From assembly GCF_001189235.2 (NCBI RefSeq), contig NZ_LFIP02000012.1, positions 62,001-126,000 on the forward strand: a DNA stretch of 64,000 nt, read 5' to 3'. Below the pieces are notes generated by a model, which did not search any database, was not told where the DNA came from, and worked only from the letters and a program-made list of their open reading frames with translations. Position numbers and translations under genes: made by a program. This document shows, one piece after another, positions 1 to 10,258 of the stretch (positions within the stretch are counted from its first letter, which is position 1; the number at the start of each line of letters is the position of its first letter). The DNA comes from Bradyrhizobium embrapense. Lineage in GTDB: Bacteria; Pseudomonadota; Alphaproteobacteria; Rhizobiales; Xanthobacteraceae.

Positions 1-766
1 CTGGCTGCTCTGCTTCGACGAATTCCACGTCACCGACATCGCGGATGCGATGATCCTCGGACGGCTGTTCGCAAAGCTGTTCGATCTCGGCACCGTCGTG
101 GTCGCGACCTCGAACGTCGCGCCTGACGATCTCTACAAGGGCGGTCTCAATCGCGCGCTGTTCCTGCCGTTCATCGCGCAGATCTCCGACCACATGGATG
201 TGCTGCGGCTCGATGCACGCACCGACTTCCGGCTCGAGAAGCTCGCCGGCGTGAAGATGTGGCTGGTGCCCGCCGATGACGCGGCTCGCGATGTGCTCAG
301 CGCGGCGTGGCGCAAGATGACCGGCAACGCGCCGTGCAAGGCGCGCCTTATCGAAATCAAAAAGCGTTTGCTGACAGTGCCGTGCTCGTCGCATGGCGTC
401 GCGCGCTTCAGCTTCGCCGACATCTGCGAGAAGCCGCTCGCCGCGTCCGATTACCTCAGGCTGGCGCACGACTACCACACGATCCTGATCGACCATATTC
501 CGGTGATGGATTACGCCGAGCGCAACGCCGCCAAGCGCTTCATCTCGTTGATCGACACGCTCTATGACAATGCGGTGAAGCTGATGGCCTCGGCCGAGGC
601 CGATCCGGTGTCGCTGTACCTTGCGACCGACGGCATCGAGGCGATGGAGTTCAAGCGCACGGCCTCGCGCCTGATCGAGATGAGCTCGGAATCCTATTTG
701 GCGCTGCCGCACGGCCGCAAGGACTCCTCGGCCAGCGGCTCGTCGACCGGTCTGGTCGAGACCTGA
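1..766 (+). CDS. zapE: Cell division protein ZapE (AFG1-like ATPase), C-terminal part
   Basis: The open frame enters from the left edge (codons from base 2) and ends at 766, giving 254 residues of a protein whose start lies outside the window. It opens inside the Walker B region: the motif LLCFDEFHVTD, followed by DAMILGRLF and the conserved stretch VVVATSN, is typical of the AFG1/ZapE P-loop ATPases. ZapE family proteins associate with the divisome or act in protein quality control. Walker A must lie upstream. The gene precedes mdh, as it does in related alphaproteobacteria, with a 221-base gap that probably carries the mdh promoter. Identity is fairly certain; the cellular role is by homology. 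Confidence 0.88.
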   Translation, partial: WLLCFDEFHVTDIADAMILGRLFAKLFDLGTVVVATSNVAPDDLYKGGLNRALFLPFIAQISDHMDVLRLDARTDFRLEKLAGVKMWLVPADDAARDVLSAAWRKMTGNAPCKARLIEIKKRLLTVPCSSHGVARFSFADICEKPLAASDYLRLAHDYHTILIDHIPVMDYAERNAAKRFISLIDTLYDNAVKLMASAEADPVSLYLATDGIEAMEFKRTASRLIEMSSESYLALPHGRKDSSASGSSTGLVET

Positions 767-987
767 AGTTCAACCGTGAAATTCGGCCCTCATATTCGGT
801 CTTGCGTGCAGTCCGGTTCGGAGCAACTTTTCGTGTCTCCGGGCGGATGTTGCTGGCATGCCTGATCGAATTGCAGGCACGGCCGGCAATCGGGCAGGCC
901 GCGACTTGAATGGATCATTCGAAAGGGATAACCACCCTTGCAACCGACTTCCCTCCCTCCTGCACCAGTTCAAAGGACTGATTTCCC

Positions 988-1956
988 ATGGCACGCGACA
1001 AGATTGCTCTGATTGGCTCCGGACAGATCGGCGGAACGCTGGCGCACCTCGTCGGCCTCAAGGAACTCGGAGACGTCGTGCTGTTCGACATCGCCGAGGG
1101 CGTGCCGCAGGGCAAGGCGCTCGACATCGCGCAGTCGTCGCCGGTCGACGGCTTCGACTCCAACCTGGTCGGCGCCAACTCCTATGAAGCGCTCGACGGC
1201 GCCAAGGTCTGCATCGTCACCGCCGGCGTGCCGCGCAAGCCCGGCATGAGCCGCGACGATCTGCTGTCGATCAACCTCAAGGTCATGGAGCAGGTCGGCG
1301 CCGGCATCAAGAAGTACGCGCCCGACGCCTTCGTCATCTGCATCACCAACCCGCTGGATGCGATGGTCTGGGCGCTGCAGAAGGCGTCCGGCCTGCCGCA
1401 CAAGAAGGTCGTCGGCATGGCCGGCGTGCTCGACTCCGCGCGCTTCCGCTACTTCCTGGCCGACGAATTCAACGTCTCGGTCGAGGACGTCACCGCCTTC
1501 GTGCTCGGCGGCCACGGCGACACCATGGTGCCGCTGACCCGCTACTCGACGGTTGCCGGCATTCCGCTGCCCGACCTCGTCAAGATGGGCTGGACCTCGC
1601 AGGCGCGCATCGACGAGATCGTCGACCGCACCCGTAACGGCGGCGCCGAGATCGTCAATCTGCTCAAGACCGGCTCGGCCTTCTACGCGCCGGCGGCGTC
1701 CGCGATCGCGATGGCCGAGAGCTATCTGAAGGACAAGAAGCGCGTACTGCCCTGCGCCGCCTATCTCAACGGCGAGTACGGCGTGAAGGACATGTATGTC
1801 GGCGTCCCCACCGTGATCGGCTCCAAGGGCGTCGAGCGCATCGTCGAGATCGAGCTCGCCGGCAAGGACCGTGAAGCCTTCGACAAGTCGGTCGGCGCGG
1901 TGCAGGGCCTGGTCGACGCCTGCAAGAAGATCGCGCCCGATCTGCTCGGCAAGTAA
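988..1956 (+). CDS. mdh: Malate dehydrogenase
   Basis: 322 residues, the usual length for the LDH-like malate dehydrogenases of alphaproteobacteria. It oxidises malate to oxaloacetate with NAD+. The NAD-binding loop GSGQIGGT is at residues 10-17. The substrate loop carries arginines in GVPRKPGMSR (80-89), the conserved ITNPLD is near 119, a third arginine lies in DSARFR, and the catalytic histidine is H176 in GGHGDTMVPL. ATG start. It is first in a run of co-oriented TCA genes; 160 bases separate it from sucC, so sucC may have an extra promoter. Confidence 0.97.
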   Translation: MARDKIALIGSGQIGGTLAHLVGLKELGDVVLFDIAEGVPQGKALDIAQSSPVDGFDSNLVGANSYEALDGAKVCIVTAGVPRKPGMSRDDLLSINLKVMEQVGAGIKKYAPDAFVICITNPLDAMVWALQKASGLPHKKVVGMAGVLDSARFRYFLADEFNVSVEDVTAFVLGGHGDTMVPLTRYSTVAGIPLPDLVKMGWTSQARIDEIVDRTRNGGAEIVNLLKTGSAFYAPAASAIAMAESYLKDKKRVLPCAAYLNGEYGVKDMYVGVPTVIGSKGVERIVEIELAGKDREAFDKSVGAVQGLVDACKKIAPDLLGK

Positions 1957-1978
1957 TCTCGATCGGCAATGGCCCCAT

Positions 1979-1996
1979 AGGCGATTTCAATCGCCT
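1979..1996 (+). terminator. Small hairpin after mdh
   Basis: AGGCGAT and ATCGCCT form a 7-bp stem with a TTCA loop 23 bases after the mdh stop. There is no T-run on the plus strand, so it could be an mRNA 3' end stabiliser or partial attenuator rather than a full terminator. Confidence 0.35.
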
Positions 1997-2116
1997 GTCG
2001 GGCGCAAGGTGATGAAATTCCGACGAATTTTGTAGTTGCGCGAGTCTTGGTATGTGGTATGCCAGAACCAGGGCTGACGTGAAGTTCGCCGCACGAGGGT
2101 TTGGGAGCGTCTTTCC

Positions 2117-3313
<1,197 letters not shown>

Positions 3314-3315
3314 CG

Positions 3316-3792
3316 ATGGCCGATCATCTCGACGCTCCGACCCCGCTGGACGAACACCGCAAGCTCGCGGTTTTCGCGGGAGAGTGGAACGGCGAAGAGG
3401 TGGTCTATCCCTCGCGCTGGACCGCGGGCGGTCCAGCCACCTCGCATGTCACAGCGCGCATCGCACTGAACGGTTTCTACCTGATCCAGGACAGCGTGCA
3501 GAGGCGCGACGGCAAGGAGAGCTTCGCGACCCACGGCGTCTTCACCTACGACCGCGAGGATCGCGCCTACAAATTGTTCTGGCACGACTCGCTCGGCTAC
3601 TACCCGCCGTCGCCGGCGTCCGGCGGCTGGGCCGGCAAGTCGCTGATCCTGGTGCGCGGTTCGCTACGCGGCAATGCCCGTCACGTCTACGAGGTCGTCG
3701 ACGACAACACCTACAACATGAAAATCCAGTTCTCGCCTGACGCGGAAGGGTGGGCCGACGTGCTCACCGGCGTGTACCGGCGTATCCACTAA
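3316..3792 (+). CDS. DUF1579-like protein between sucC and sucD
   Basis: 158 residues, beginning 2 bases after the sucC stop, so almost certainly translated from the same message. The sequence (HRKLAVFAGEWNGEE near the start, then YDREDRAYKLFWHDSLGY, ending in DVLTGVYRRIH) looks like the DUF1579 group of small beta-rich, probably lipocalin-like proteins of unknown function. There is no signal peptide or membrane segment. No catalytic motif can be named. Its tight insertion between the two subunit genes of one enzyme suggests co-expression with succinyl-CoA synthetase, but a functional link is only inference. Confidence 0.75.
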   Translation: MADHLDAPTPLDEHRKLAVFAGEWNGEEVVYPSRWTAGGPATSHVTARIALNGFYLIQDSVQRRDGKESFATHGVFTYDREDRAYKLFWHDSLGYYPPSPASGGWAGKSLILVRGSLRGNARHVYEVVDDNTYNMKIQFSPDAEGWADVLTGVYRRIH

Positions 3793-3819
3793 ACCCTTCT
3801 CGTCTCGCGAAAGCATCCC

Positions 3820-4701
3820 ATGTCCATTCTGATCGACAAGAACACCAAGGTCATCTGCCAGGGCTTCACCGGCAAGAACGGCACGTTCCATTCGGAAGCG
3901 GCGATCGCTTACGGCACCAAGATGGTCGGCGGCGTGGCGCCGGGCAAAGGTGGCTCGACCCATCTCAACCTGCCGGTGTTCGACACCGTCGCGGACGCGC
4001 GCGCCAAGACCGGCGCCGACGCCAGCGTGGTCTATGTCCCGCCGCCTGGCGCGGCGGACGCGATCTGCGAGGCGATCGATGCGGAGATCCCCCTGATCGT
4101 CTGCATCACCGAGGGCATTCCGGTGCTCGACATGGTGCGCGTCAAGCGCTCGCTGTCGGGTTCGAAGTCGCGGCTGATCGGGCCGAACTGCCCCGGCGTG
4201 ATGACCGCCGGCGAGTGCAAGATCGGCATCATGCCGGCCAACATCTTCAAGCCCGGCTCGGTCGGCATCGTCTCGCGCTCCGGCACCCTGACCTATGAGG
4301 CGGTTTTCCAGACTACCCAGGAGGGCCTCGGCCAGACCACTGCGGTCGGCATCGGTGGCGATCCGGTCAAGGGCACCGAGTTCATCGACGTGCTGGAGAT
4401 GTTCCTGGCCGACGAGAACACCAAGTCGATCGTCATGATCGGCGAGATCGGCGGCTCCGCCGAAGAGGATGCCGCCCAATTCCTCAAGGACGAAGCCAAG
4501 CGCGGCCGCAAGAAGCCGATGGTTGGGTTCATCGCTGGTGTTACCGCACCTCCCGGCCGCCGCATGGGTCATGCCGGTGCGATCATCTCCGGCGGCAAGG
4601 GCGACGCCGGTTCCAAGACGGCGGCGATGGAAGCCGCCGGCATCAAGGTGTCGCCGTCGCCAGCGCGGCTCGGGCACACGCTCGCCGAGATGCTGAAGTA
4701 A
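3820..4701 (+). CDS. sucD: Succinate-CoA ligase, alpha subunit
   Basis: 293 residues. This is the CoA-binding subunit that carries the phosphohistidine. The Rossmann CoA-binding segment contains GFTGKNGTFHSEAAIAYGT (residues 15-33), GPNCPGVM is at 121-128, and the phosphorylated histidine is H251 in RRMGHAGAIISGGKGDA. ATG start 27 bases after the preceding gene. A strong hairpin follows at 4745-4770, so this gene probably ends one transcription unit, with sucA starting another. Confidence 0.97.
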   Translation: MSILIDKNTKVICQGFTGKNGTFHSEAAIAYGTKMVGGVAPGKGGSTHLNLPVFDTVADARAKTGADASVVYVPPPGAADAICEAIDAEIPLIVCITEGIPVLDMVRVKRSLSGSKSRLIGPNCPGVMTAGECKIGIMPANIFKPGSVGIVSRSGTLTYEAVFQTTQEGLGQTTAVGIGGDPVKGTEFIDVLEMFLADENTKSIVMIGEIGGSAEEDAAQFLKDEAKRGRKKPMVGFIAGVTAPPGRRMGHAGAIISGGKGDAGSKTAAMEAAGIKVSPSPARLGHTLAEMLK

Positions 4702-4744
4702 CCTCCGTCAGGCCAGGTTCCCTTCGGATTTTAGCGGAATTTTG

Positions 4745-4770
4745 GGCGGGTTCTCCTTGGGGAACCCGCC
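4745..4770 (+). terminator. Rho-independent terminator after sucD
   Basis: A 9-bp perfect stem, GGCGGGTTC with GAACCCGCC, has an 8-base loop and is followed by TATTTGTTG. It sits 43 bases after the sucD stop. The next 180 bases turn AT-rich (about 4800-4870, including ATGAA-N6-TTCAT), which fits a new promoter for sucA. Confidence 0.8.
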
Positions 4771-4956
4771 TATTTGTTGCGTTTTGCCGCGAGAATGTTG
4801 ATCAATAAAATATGAAAATTAATTCATTTCTTGGTTCTTTTAGGCAGGAATATCCGACCTAGATAGGGTAAAGGGTATCTATCCAGCCGGCGCACTTCCA
4901 GACCGGCGTCAGCGCCGTCTCCTACGCGCGAACCGAAAAATCACCAGGACTGCCCC

Positions 4957-7917
4957 ATGTCTCGCCAAGACGCGAATGCTGCTTTTGCTCTCTCATCATT
5001 CCTGCAGGGCACCAACGCCGCCTATATCGACGACCTCTACGCCCGCTACGAGCAGGACCCAGCGTCGGTTGACGCCGAATGGCAGGATTTCTTCAAGAGC
5101 CTGAAGGACGCCCCGGCCGACGTCCAGAAGAATGCCGAGGGCGCCTCGTGGGGCCGCGACAACTGGCCGGTGACGCCGCGTGACGAGCTGACCTCGGCGC
5201 TCGACGGCAACTGGGCCCAGGTCGAGAAGGCGGTTGGCACCAAGCTCGCGGCCAAGGCACAGGCCAAGGGCGCCGAACTGTCCGACGCCGACGTGCACCA
5301 GGCCACCCGCGATTCGGTTCGCGCGCTGATGCTGATCCGCGCCTATCGCATGCGCGGCCATTTCCACGCCAAGCTCGATCCGCTCGGCATCGAGGCGCCG
5401 CGCGACCGCGAGGAGCTCGATCCGCGCTCCTACGGCTTCAGCGAGGCCGACTTCGATCGCAAGATCTTCCTCGACCACGTGCTCGGCCTCGAATACGGCA
5501 CGCTGCGCGAGATCGTCCAGATCTGCGAGCGCACCTACTGCCAGACCCTCGGCGTCGAGTTCATGCACATCTCCAATGCCGCGCAGAAGGCGTGGATCCA
5601 GGAGCGCATCGAGGGCCCGGACAAGGAGATCAGCTTCACGCCCGAGGGCCGTCGCGCGATCCTCAACAAGCTGATCGAGGCCGACGGCTTCGAGAAGTTC
5701 TGCGACACCAAGTTCACCGGCACCAAACGCTTCGGCCTCGACGGCGGCGAATCGCTGATCCCGGCGCTCGAACAGATCATCAAGCGCGGCGGCAATCTCG
5801 GCGTGAAGGAGATCGTGGTCGGCATGCCGCATCGCGGCCGCCTCAACGTGCTGACCCAGGTGATGGGCAAGCCGCACCGCGCGCTGTTCCATGAATTCAA
5901 GGGTGGTTCGGCCAATCCGGACTCGGTCGAAGGCTCCGGCGACGTCAAGTATCACCTCGGCGCCTCCTCGGACCGCGAGTTCGACGGCAACAACATTCAT
6001 CTGTCACTGACCGCGAACCCCTCGCATCTCGAGATCGTCGATCCGGTAGTGATGGGTAAGGTGCGCGCCAAGCAGGATCAGCACGGCGATCCGCCTGACA
6101 TGCGCATCTCGGTGCTGCCGCTTTTGATGCACGGCGACGCGGCGTTCGCGGGCCAGGGCGTGGTGGCGGAATGCTTCAGCCTGTCCGACCTGAAGGGCTA
6201 CCGCACCGGCGGCTCGCTGCACTTCATCGTCAACAACCAGATCGGCTTCACCACCTATCCGCGCTACTCGCGCTCGTCGCCTTATCCGTCCGACGTCGCG
6301 AAGATGATCGACGCGCCGATCTTCCACGTCAATGGCGACGATCCGGAGGCCGTGGTGTTCGCGGCCAAGGTCGCGATCGAGTTCCGGCAGAAATTCCACA
6401 AGCCGGTCGTCATCGACATGTTCTGCTACCGGCGTCACGGCCACAACGAGGGCGACGAGCCGGCGTTCACCCAGCCGGTGATGTACAAGAAGATTGCCTC
6501 GCATCCGTCGACGCTCGAGATTTACGCCAAGCGGCTGGTCGCCGATGGCGTCTTGACCGAGGGCGAGGTCGAGAAGGCCAAGGCCGACTGGCGCGCCCGG
6601 CTCGATGCCGAGCTCGAAGCCGGCTCGGGCTACAAGCCGAACAAGGCCGACTGGCTCGACGGCAAATGGGCCGGCTTCAAGTCGGCCGATCAGGAAGAGG
6701 ACGCCCGCCGTGGCGTCACCGGTGTCGATGTCGCGGTGCTCAAGGAGATCGGCCGCAAGATCACCAAGGTGCCGGACGGCTTCCGCGCCCACCGCACCAT
6801 TCAGCGCTTCCTCGACAACCGCGCCAAGGCGATCGACACCGGTGTCGGCATCGACTGGGCGACCGGCGAGGCGCTGGCGTTCTGCACGCTGTTGCAGGAG
6901 GGCCATCATGTGCGCCTGTCGGGCCAGGATTCCGAGCGCGGCACGTTCTCGCAGCGCCATTCGGTCCTGATCGATCAGGAGGACGAGAGCCGCTACACGC
7001 CGTTCAACCATCTCGGCGGCGAGGATACCGGCCATTACGAGGTCATCAACTCGCTGCTGTCGGAAGAGGCGGTGCTCGGCTTCGAGTACGGCTACTCGCT
7101 GGCCGAGCCGAATGCGCTGACGCTCTGGGAAGCCCAGTTCGGCGACTTCGCCAACGGTGCGCAGGTGGTGTTCGACCAGTTCATCTCCTCGGGCGAACGC
7201 AAATGGCTGCGCATGTCGGGCCTCGTCTGCCTGCTGCCGCATGGCTACGAGGGGCAGGGACCGGAGCACTCCTCCGCGCGCCTCGAGCGTTATTTGCAGA
7301 TGTGCGCCGAGGACAACATGCAGGTGGTCAATCCGACCACGCCGGCAAACTACTTCCACGTGTTGCGGCGCCAGCTGCATCGCGAAATCCGCAAGCCACT
7401 GATCCTGATGACGCCGAAGTCGCTGCTGCGTCACAAGCGCGCCGTGTCGCGGCTCGACGAGCTCGGCAAGAACGCCACCTTCCACCGCATCCTGTACGAT
7501 GACGCGCAGATGCTGCCGGACGAGAAGATCAAGCTGGTGCCCGACGACAAGATCCGTCGCGTCGTGCTGTGCTCCGGCAAGGTCTACTACGACCTGTACG
7601 AGGAGCGCGAGAAGCGCGGCATCGACGACATCTATCTGATGCGCATCGAGCAGCTGTATCCGGTGCCGCTAAAGGCGCTGGTGCAGGAGCTCAGCCGCTT
7701 CAAGCGTGCCGAGGTGGTCTGGTGCCAGGAAGAGCCCCGTAACATGGGTTCCTGGCACTTCATCGAGCCCTATCTGGAATGGGTGCTGAACCAGGCCAAC
7801 GCAGCCAACAAGCGTCCGCGCTATGCCGGCCGTCCGGCATCGGCGGCGACCGCCACCGGCTTGATGTCGAAACACCTGGCGCAGCTCAAGGCGCTGCTCG
7901 ACGACGCACTGAACTAA
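4957..7917 (+). CDS. sucA: 2-oxoglutarate dehydrogenase E1 component
   Basis: 986 residues, standard for the thiamine-diphosphate E1 subunit that decarboxylates 2-oxoglutarate and passes the succinyl group to E2. The N-terminal tail has ALSSFLQGTNAAYIDDLY, then RAYRMRGHFHAKLDPLG. The ThDP/active-site region holds EIVVGMPHRGRLNVL, HLSLTANPSHLE, and GDAAFAGQGVVAE; the C-terminal transketolase-like part holds QRHSVLIDQ and LLPHGYEGQGPEHSSAR. ATG start, with AGGA about 8 bases upstream. It is followed by sucB after a 188-base gap that contains a very long hairpin. Confidence 0.97.
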   Translation: MSRQDANAAFALSSFLQGTNAAYIDDLYARYEQDPASVDAEWQDFFKSLKDAPADVQKNAEGASWGRDNWPVTPRDELTSALDGNWAQVEKAVGTKLAAKAQAKGAELSDADVHQATRDSVRALMLIRAYRMRGHFHAKLDPLGIEAPRDREELDPRSYGFSEADFDRKIFLDHVLGLEYGTLREIVQICERTYCQTLGVEFMHISNAAQKAWIQERIEGPDKEISFTPEGRRAILNKLIEADGFEKFCDTKFTGTKRFGLDGGESLIPALEQIIKRGGNLGVKEIVVGMPHRGRLNVLTQVMGKPHRALFHEFKGGSANPDSVEGSGDVKYHLGASSDREFDGNNIHLSLTANPSHLEIVDPVVMGKVRAKQDQHGDPPDMRISVLPLLMHGDAAFAGQGVVAECFSLSDLKGYRTGGSLHFIVNNQIGFTTYPRYSRSSPYPSDVAKMIDAPIFHVNGDDPEAVVFAAKVAIEFRQKFHKPVVIDMFCYRRHGHNEGDEPAFTQPVMYKKIASHPSTLEIYAKRLVADGVLTEGEVEKAKADWRARLDAELEAGSGYKPNKADWLDGKWAGFKSADQEEDARRGVTGVDVAVLKEIGRKITKVPDGFRAHRTIQRFLDNRAKAIDTGVGIDWATGEALAFCTLLQEGHHVRLSGQDSERGTFSQRHSVLIDQEDESRYTPFNHLGGEDTGHYEVINSLLSEEAVLGFEYGYSLAEPNALTLWEAQFGDFANGAQVVFDQFISSGERKWLRMSGLVCLLPHGYEGQGPEHSSARLERYLQMCAEDNMQVVNPTTPANYFHVLRRQLHREIRKPLILMTPKSLLRHKRAVSRLDELGKNATFHRILYDDAQMLPDEKIKLVPDDKIRRVVLCSGKVYYDLYEEREKRGIDDIYLMRIEQLYPVPLKALVQELSRFKRAEVVWCQEEPRNMGSWHFIEPYLEWVLNQANAANKRPRYAGRPASAATATGLMSKHLAQLKALLDDALN

Positions 7918-7934
7918 CGGCCTTCACTGAAGCC

Positions 7935-7975
7935 ATGCCCCGCTCTGTGCGCAACTGCGCACTGGAGCGGGGCAT
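7935..7975 (+). terminator. Long interrupted hairpin between sucA and sucB
   Basis: An 11-bp outer stem (ATGCCCCGCTC with GAGCGGGGCAT) encloses a 6-bp inner stem (GTGCGC with GCGCAC) and an AACT loop. There is no T-run. It could trim or stabilise the sucA end of a shared message, set the sucA:sucB ratio by attenuation, or be a degenerate repeat; which of these is not decidable by eye. Confidence 0.55.
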
Positions 7976-8105
7976 CCGGTATCCCGCGTCATCCAGCCTC
8001 ACCGCTGTCGTCACGGAGTACCGGGTCGTTCGCTTTGGTGGACGGTGGCGGACCAGGTTTGTGACTGCCAAATTTTGCGACCGCAAGGTTATCGAGGAAA
8101 AGATC

Positions 8106-9353
8106 ATGACTGAAATTCGCGTTCCAACGCTCGGTGAATCCGTGACTGAGGCCACGATCGGCCGCTGGTTCAAGAAGGCCGGTGAAGCCGTCGCGGTGGA
8201 CGAGCCGTTGGTGGAGCTGGAGACCGACAAGGTCACCATCGAGGTGCCCGCGCCGGTCGCCGGCACGCTCGGCGAGATCATCGCCAAGGATGGCGAGACC
8301 GTCGCCGTCGGCGCGCTGCTCGGCCAGATCAATGACGGCGCGGCGCCGGCCAAGCCGGCTGCCGCCGCCGCGCCTGCCAAGGCTGCCGCCCCGGCTGCTG
8401 CGGCTCCTGCCGCCGCTCCCGCGCCTGCCGCGCCAAAAGTGCCGCCGGCGGATGCGCCGCTGGCGCCTTCGGTGCGCAAGCTGTCCGCCGAAAGCGGCGT
8501 CGACGCTTCCACCGTTCCGGGCTCGGGCAAGGACGGCCGCGTGACCAAGGGCGACATGCTGGCCGCGATCGAGAAGGCCGCCTCGGCGCCGACCCCGGTC
8601 AACCAGCCGGCTGCCGCCGTGCAGGTCCGCAGCCCCTCGCCGGCGGACGATGCCGCGCGCGAGGAGCGCGTCAAGATGACCCGGCTGCGCCAGACCATCG
8701 CGCGCCGCCTCAAGGACGTGCAGAACACCGCCGCGATGCTCACCACCTTCAACGAGGTCGACATGACCGAGGTGATGAAGCTGCGCGCCCTCTACAAGGA
8801 CACGTTCGAGAAGAAGCATGGCTCGAAGCTCGGCTTCATGGGCTTCTTCACCAAGGCGGTCGTGCAGGGGCTGAAGGACATTCCGGCCGTCAACGCCGAG
8901 ATCGACGGCTCCGACCTGATCTACAAGAACTACTACCACATCGGCGTCGCGGTCGGCACCGACCGCGGCCTGGTGGTGCCCGTGGTGCGCGACTGCGACC
9001 ACAAGTCGATCGCCGAGATCGAGAAGTCGATCGCCGATTACGGCCGTAGAGCCCGCGACGGTCAGCTCAAGATCGACGAGATGCAGGGCGGCACCTTCAC
9101 CATCACCAATGGCGGCATCTACGGCTCGCTGATGTCGACGCCGATCCTCAACGCGCCGCAGTCCGGCATCCTCGGCATGCACAAGATCCAGGAGCGGCCG
9201 ATGGTGGTCGGCGGCAAGATCGAGGTGCGGCCGATGATGTATCTGGCGCTGTCCTACGATCACCGCGTCATCGACGGCAAGGAAGCGGTCACCTTCCTGG
9301 TGCGCGTCAAGGAGAGCCTGGAAGATCCGGCCCGCCTGGTGCTGGACCTCTAA
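8106..9353 (+). CDS. sucB: 2-oxoglutarate dehydrogenase E2 (dihydrolipoamide succinyltransferase)
   Basis: 415 residues from the ATG at 8106, chosen over in-frame upstream starts because the family begins MTEIRVPTLGESV and a GAGGAAAA ribosome site lies 9 bases upstream. The lipoyl domain carries the modified lysine K42 in ELETDKVTIEVP. An Ala/Pro-rich hinge covers about residues 80-115. The E3-binding domain follows (LAPSVRKLSAESGVD ... GRVTKGDML), then the catalytic domain with SYDHRVIDGKEA near the C-terminus. It forms the core of the complex with SucA and LpdA. Confidence 0.97.
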   Translation: MTEIRVPTLGESVTEATIGRWFKKAGEAVAVDEPLVELETDKVTIEVPAPVAGTLGEIIAKDGETVAVGALLGQINDGAAPAKPAAAAAPAKAAAPAAAAPAAAPAPAAPKVPPADAPLAPSVRKLSAESGVDASTVPGSGKDGRVTKGDMLAAIEKAASAPTPVNQPAAAVQVRSPSPADDAAREERVKMTRLRQTIARRLKDVQNTAAMLTTFNEVDMTEVMKLRALYKDTFEKKHGSKLGFMGFFTKAVVQGLKDIPAVNAEIDGSDLIYKNYYHIGVAVGTDRGLVVPVVRDCDHKSIAEIEKSIADYGRRARDGQLKIDEMQGGTFTITNGGIYGSLMSTPILNAPQSGILGMHKIQERPMVVGGKIEVRPMMYLALSYDHRVIDGKEAVTFLVRVKESLEDPARLVLDL

Positions 9354-9365
9354 GGTCAAGTCGCA

Positions 9366-9394
9366 CGCGGCGCCCGATCGGCTCGGGCGTCGCG
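9366..9394 (+). terminator. Hairpin after sucB
   Basis: A 12-bp stem (CGCGGCGCCCGA with TCGGGCGTCGCG, one G-T pair) and TCGGC loop start 12 bases after the sucB stop. No long T-run follows, so termination may be partial and the downstream SDR and lpdA genes may still be read. Confidence 0.5.
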
Positions 9395-9425
9395 ATTCGT
9401 TGGGTGCTTACGTTTGGGGATCGCT

Positions 9426-10175
9426 GTGACGGATAAAGTCGTTGTCATCACCGGCGGCAGCCGCGGCATCGGCCGCGCCACCGCGCTCGCGGCTGCTGCG
9501 CGCGGCTATCGCGTCGTGGTCGGCTACGCCACAAACCAGGCTGCGGCGAACGAGGTCGTTGCCGCGATCGAGACGAAGAACGGCAAGGCGATCGCGGTGA
9601 AGTGCGACGTCGGCAGCGAACAGGACATCCTGGCGCTGTTCAAGGCGGCGGATGCCTTCGGCACGCTCGGCGCCCTCGTCAACAATGCCGGCATCGTCGG
9701 CAAGAGCGGCGTGCGTGTCGACGAGATGTCGGCCGAGCGCATCCAGCAGATGATGGCGGTCAACGTCACCGGCAGCATTTTGTGCGCGCGCGAGGCGGTG
9801 AAGCGGATGTCGACCAGGCACGGCGGCCAGGGTGGCGTCATCGTCAACCTCTCCTCGGTCGCGGCGAAGCTCGGCGCGCCCAACACCTATGTCGACTATG
9901 CCGCCTCCAAGGGGGCGATCGATTCCTTCACGGTCGGCCTCGGCTACGAAGTCGCCGGTGAAGGCATTCGCGTCGCCGGCATCCGGCCGGGACTGATCGA
10001 TACCGACATCCATGCCGCGGGCGGCGAGCCCGATCGCGCCCATCGGCTCGCCCATATGGTGCCGATGAAGCGCGTCGGCACCGCGGACGAAATCGCCAAC
10101 GCCATCGTCTGGCTGATCTCGGACGAGGCTTCCTACGTCACCAGCGCGATCCTCGACGTGTCGGGCGGTCGCTAG
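9426..10175 (+). CDS. SDR family oxidoreductase
   Basis: 249 residues from the GTG at 9426, preferred because TGGGGA lies 5 bases upstream; an in-frame TTG at 9414 is the alternative. It is a classical short-chain dehydrogenase/reductase: cofactor motif TGGSRGIG (9-16), NNAG in LVNNAGIVGKSG, catalytic serine in VNLSSVAAKLG, and YAASKGA supplying Tyr and Lys near residue 157. The C-terminal pattern (IRPGLIDTDIHA, TSAILDVSGGR) is like FabG or sugar dehydrogenases. Substrate unknown. Its place between sucB and lpdA may only be genomic hitch-hiking. Confidence 0.88.
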   Translation: MTDKVVVITGGSRGIGRATALAAAARGYRVVVGYATNQAAANEVVAAIETKNGKAIAVKCDVGSEQDILALFKAADAFGTLGALVNNAGIVGKSGVRVDEMSAERIQQMMAVNVTGSILCAREAVKRMSTRHGGQGGVIVNLSSVAAKLGAPNTYVDYAASKGAIDSFTVGLGYEVAGEGIRVAGIRPGLIDTDIHAAGGEPDRAHRLAHMVPMKRVGTADEIANAIVWLISDEASYVTSAILDVSGGR

Positions 10176-10258
10176 AATACGATCAAACGGGAAGCGGTCT
10201 TCCGACTAGATCGCGCGCCCGCCCAACTGTCACCGAGTTTAGCTACAGGATCTCAATC

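Noticed and set aside
4996..7485. Long minus-strand ORFs opposite sucA
   Set aside because: They are mirror frames produced by GC-rich codon bias; composition is Arg/Ala/Leu/Asp-rich without any family motif.
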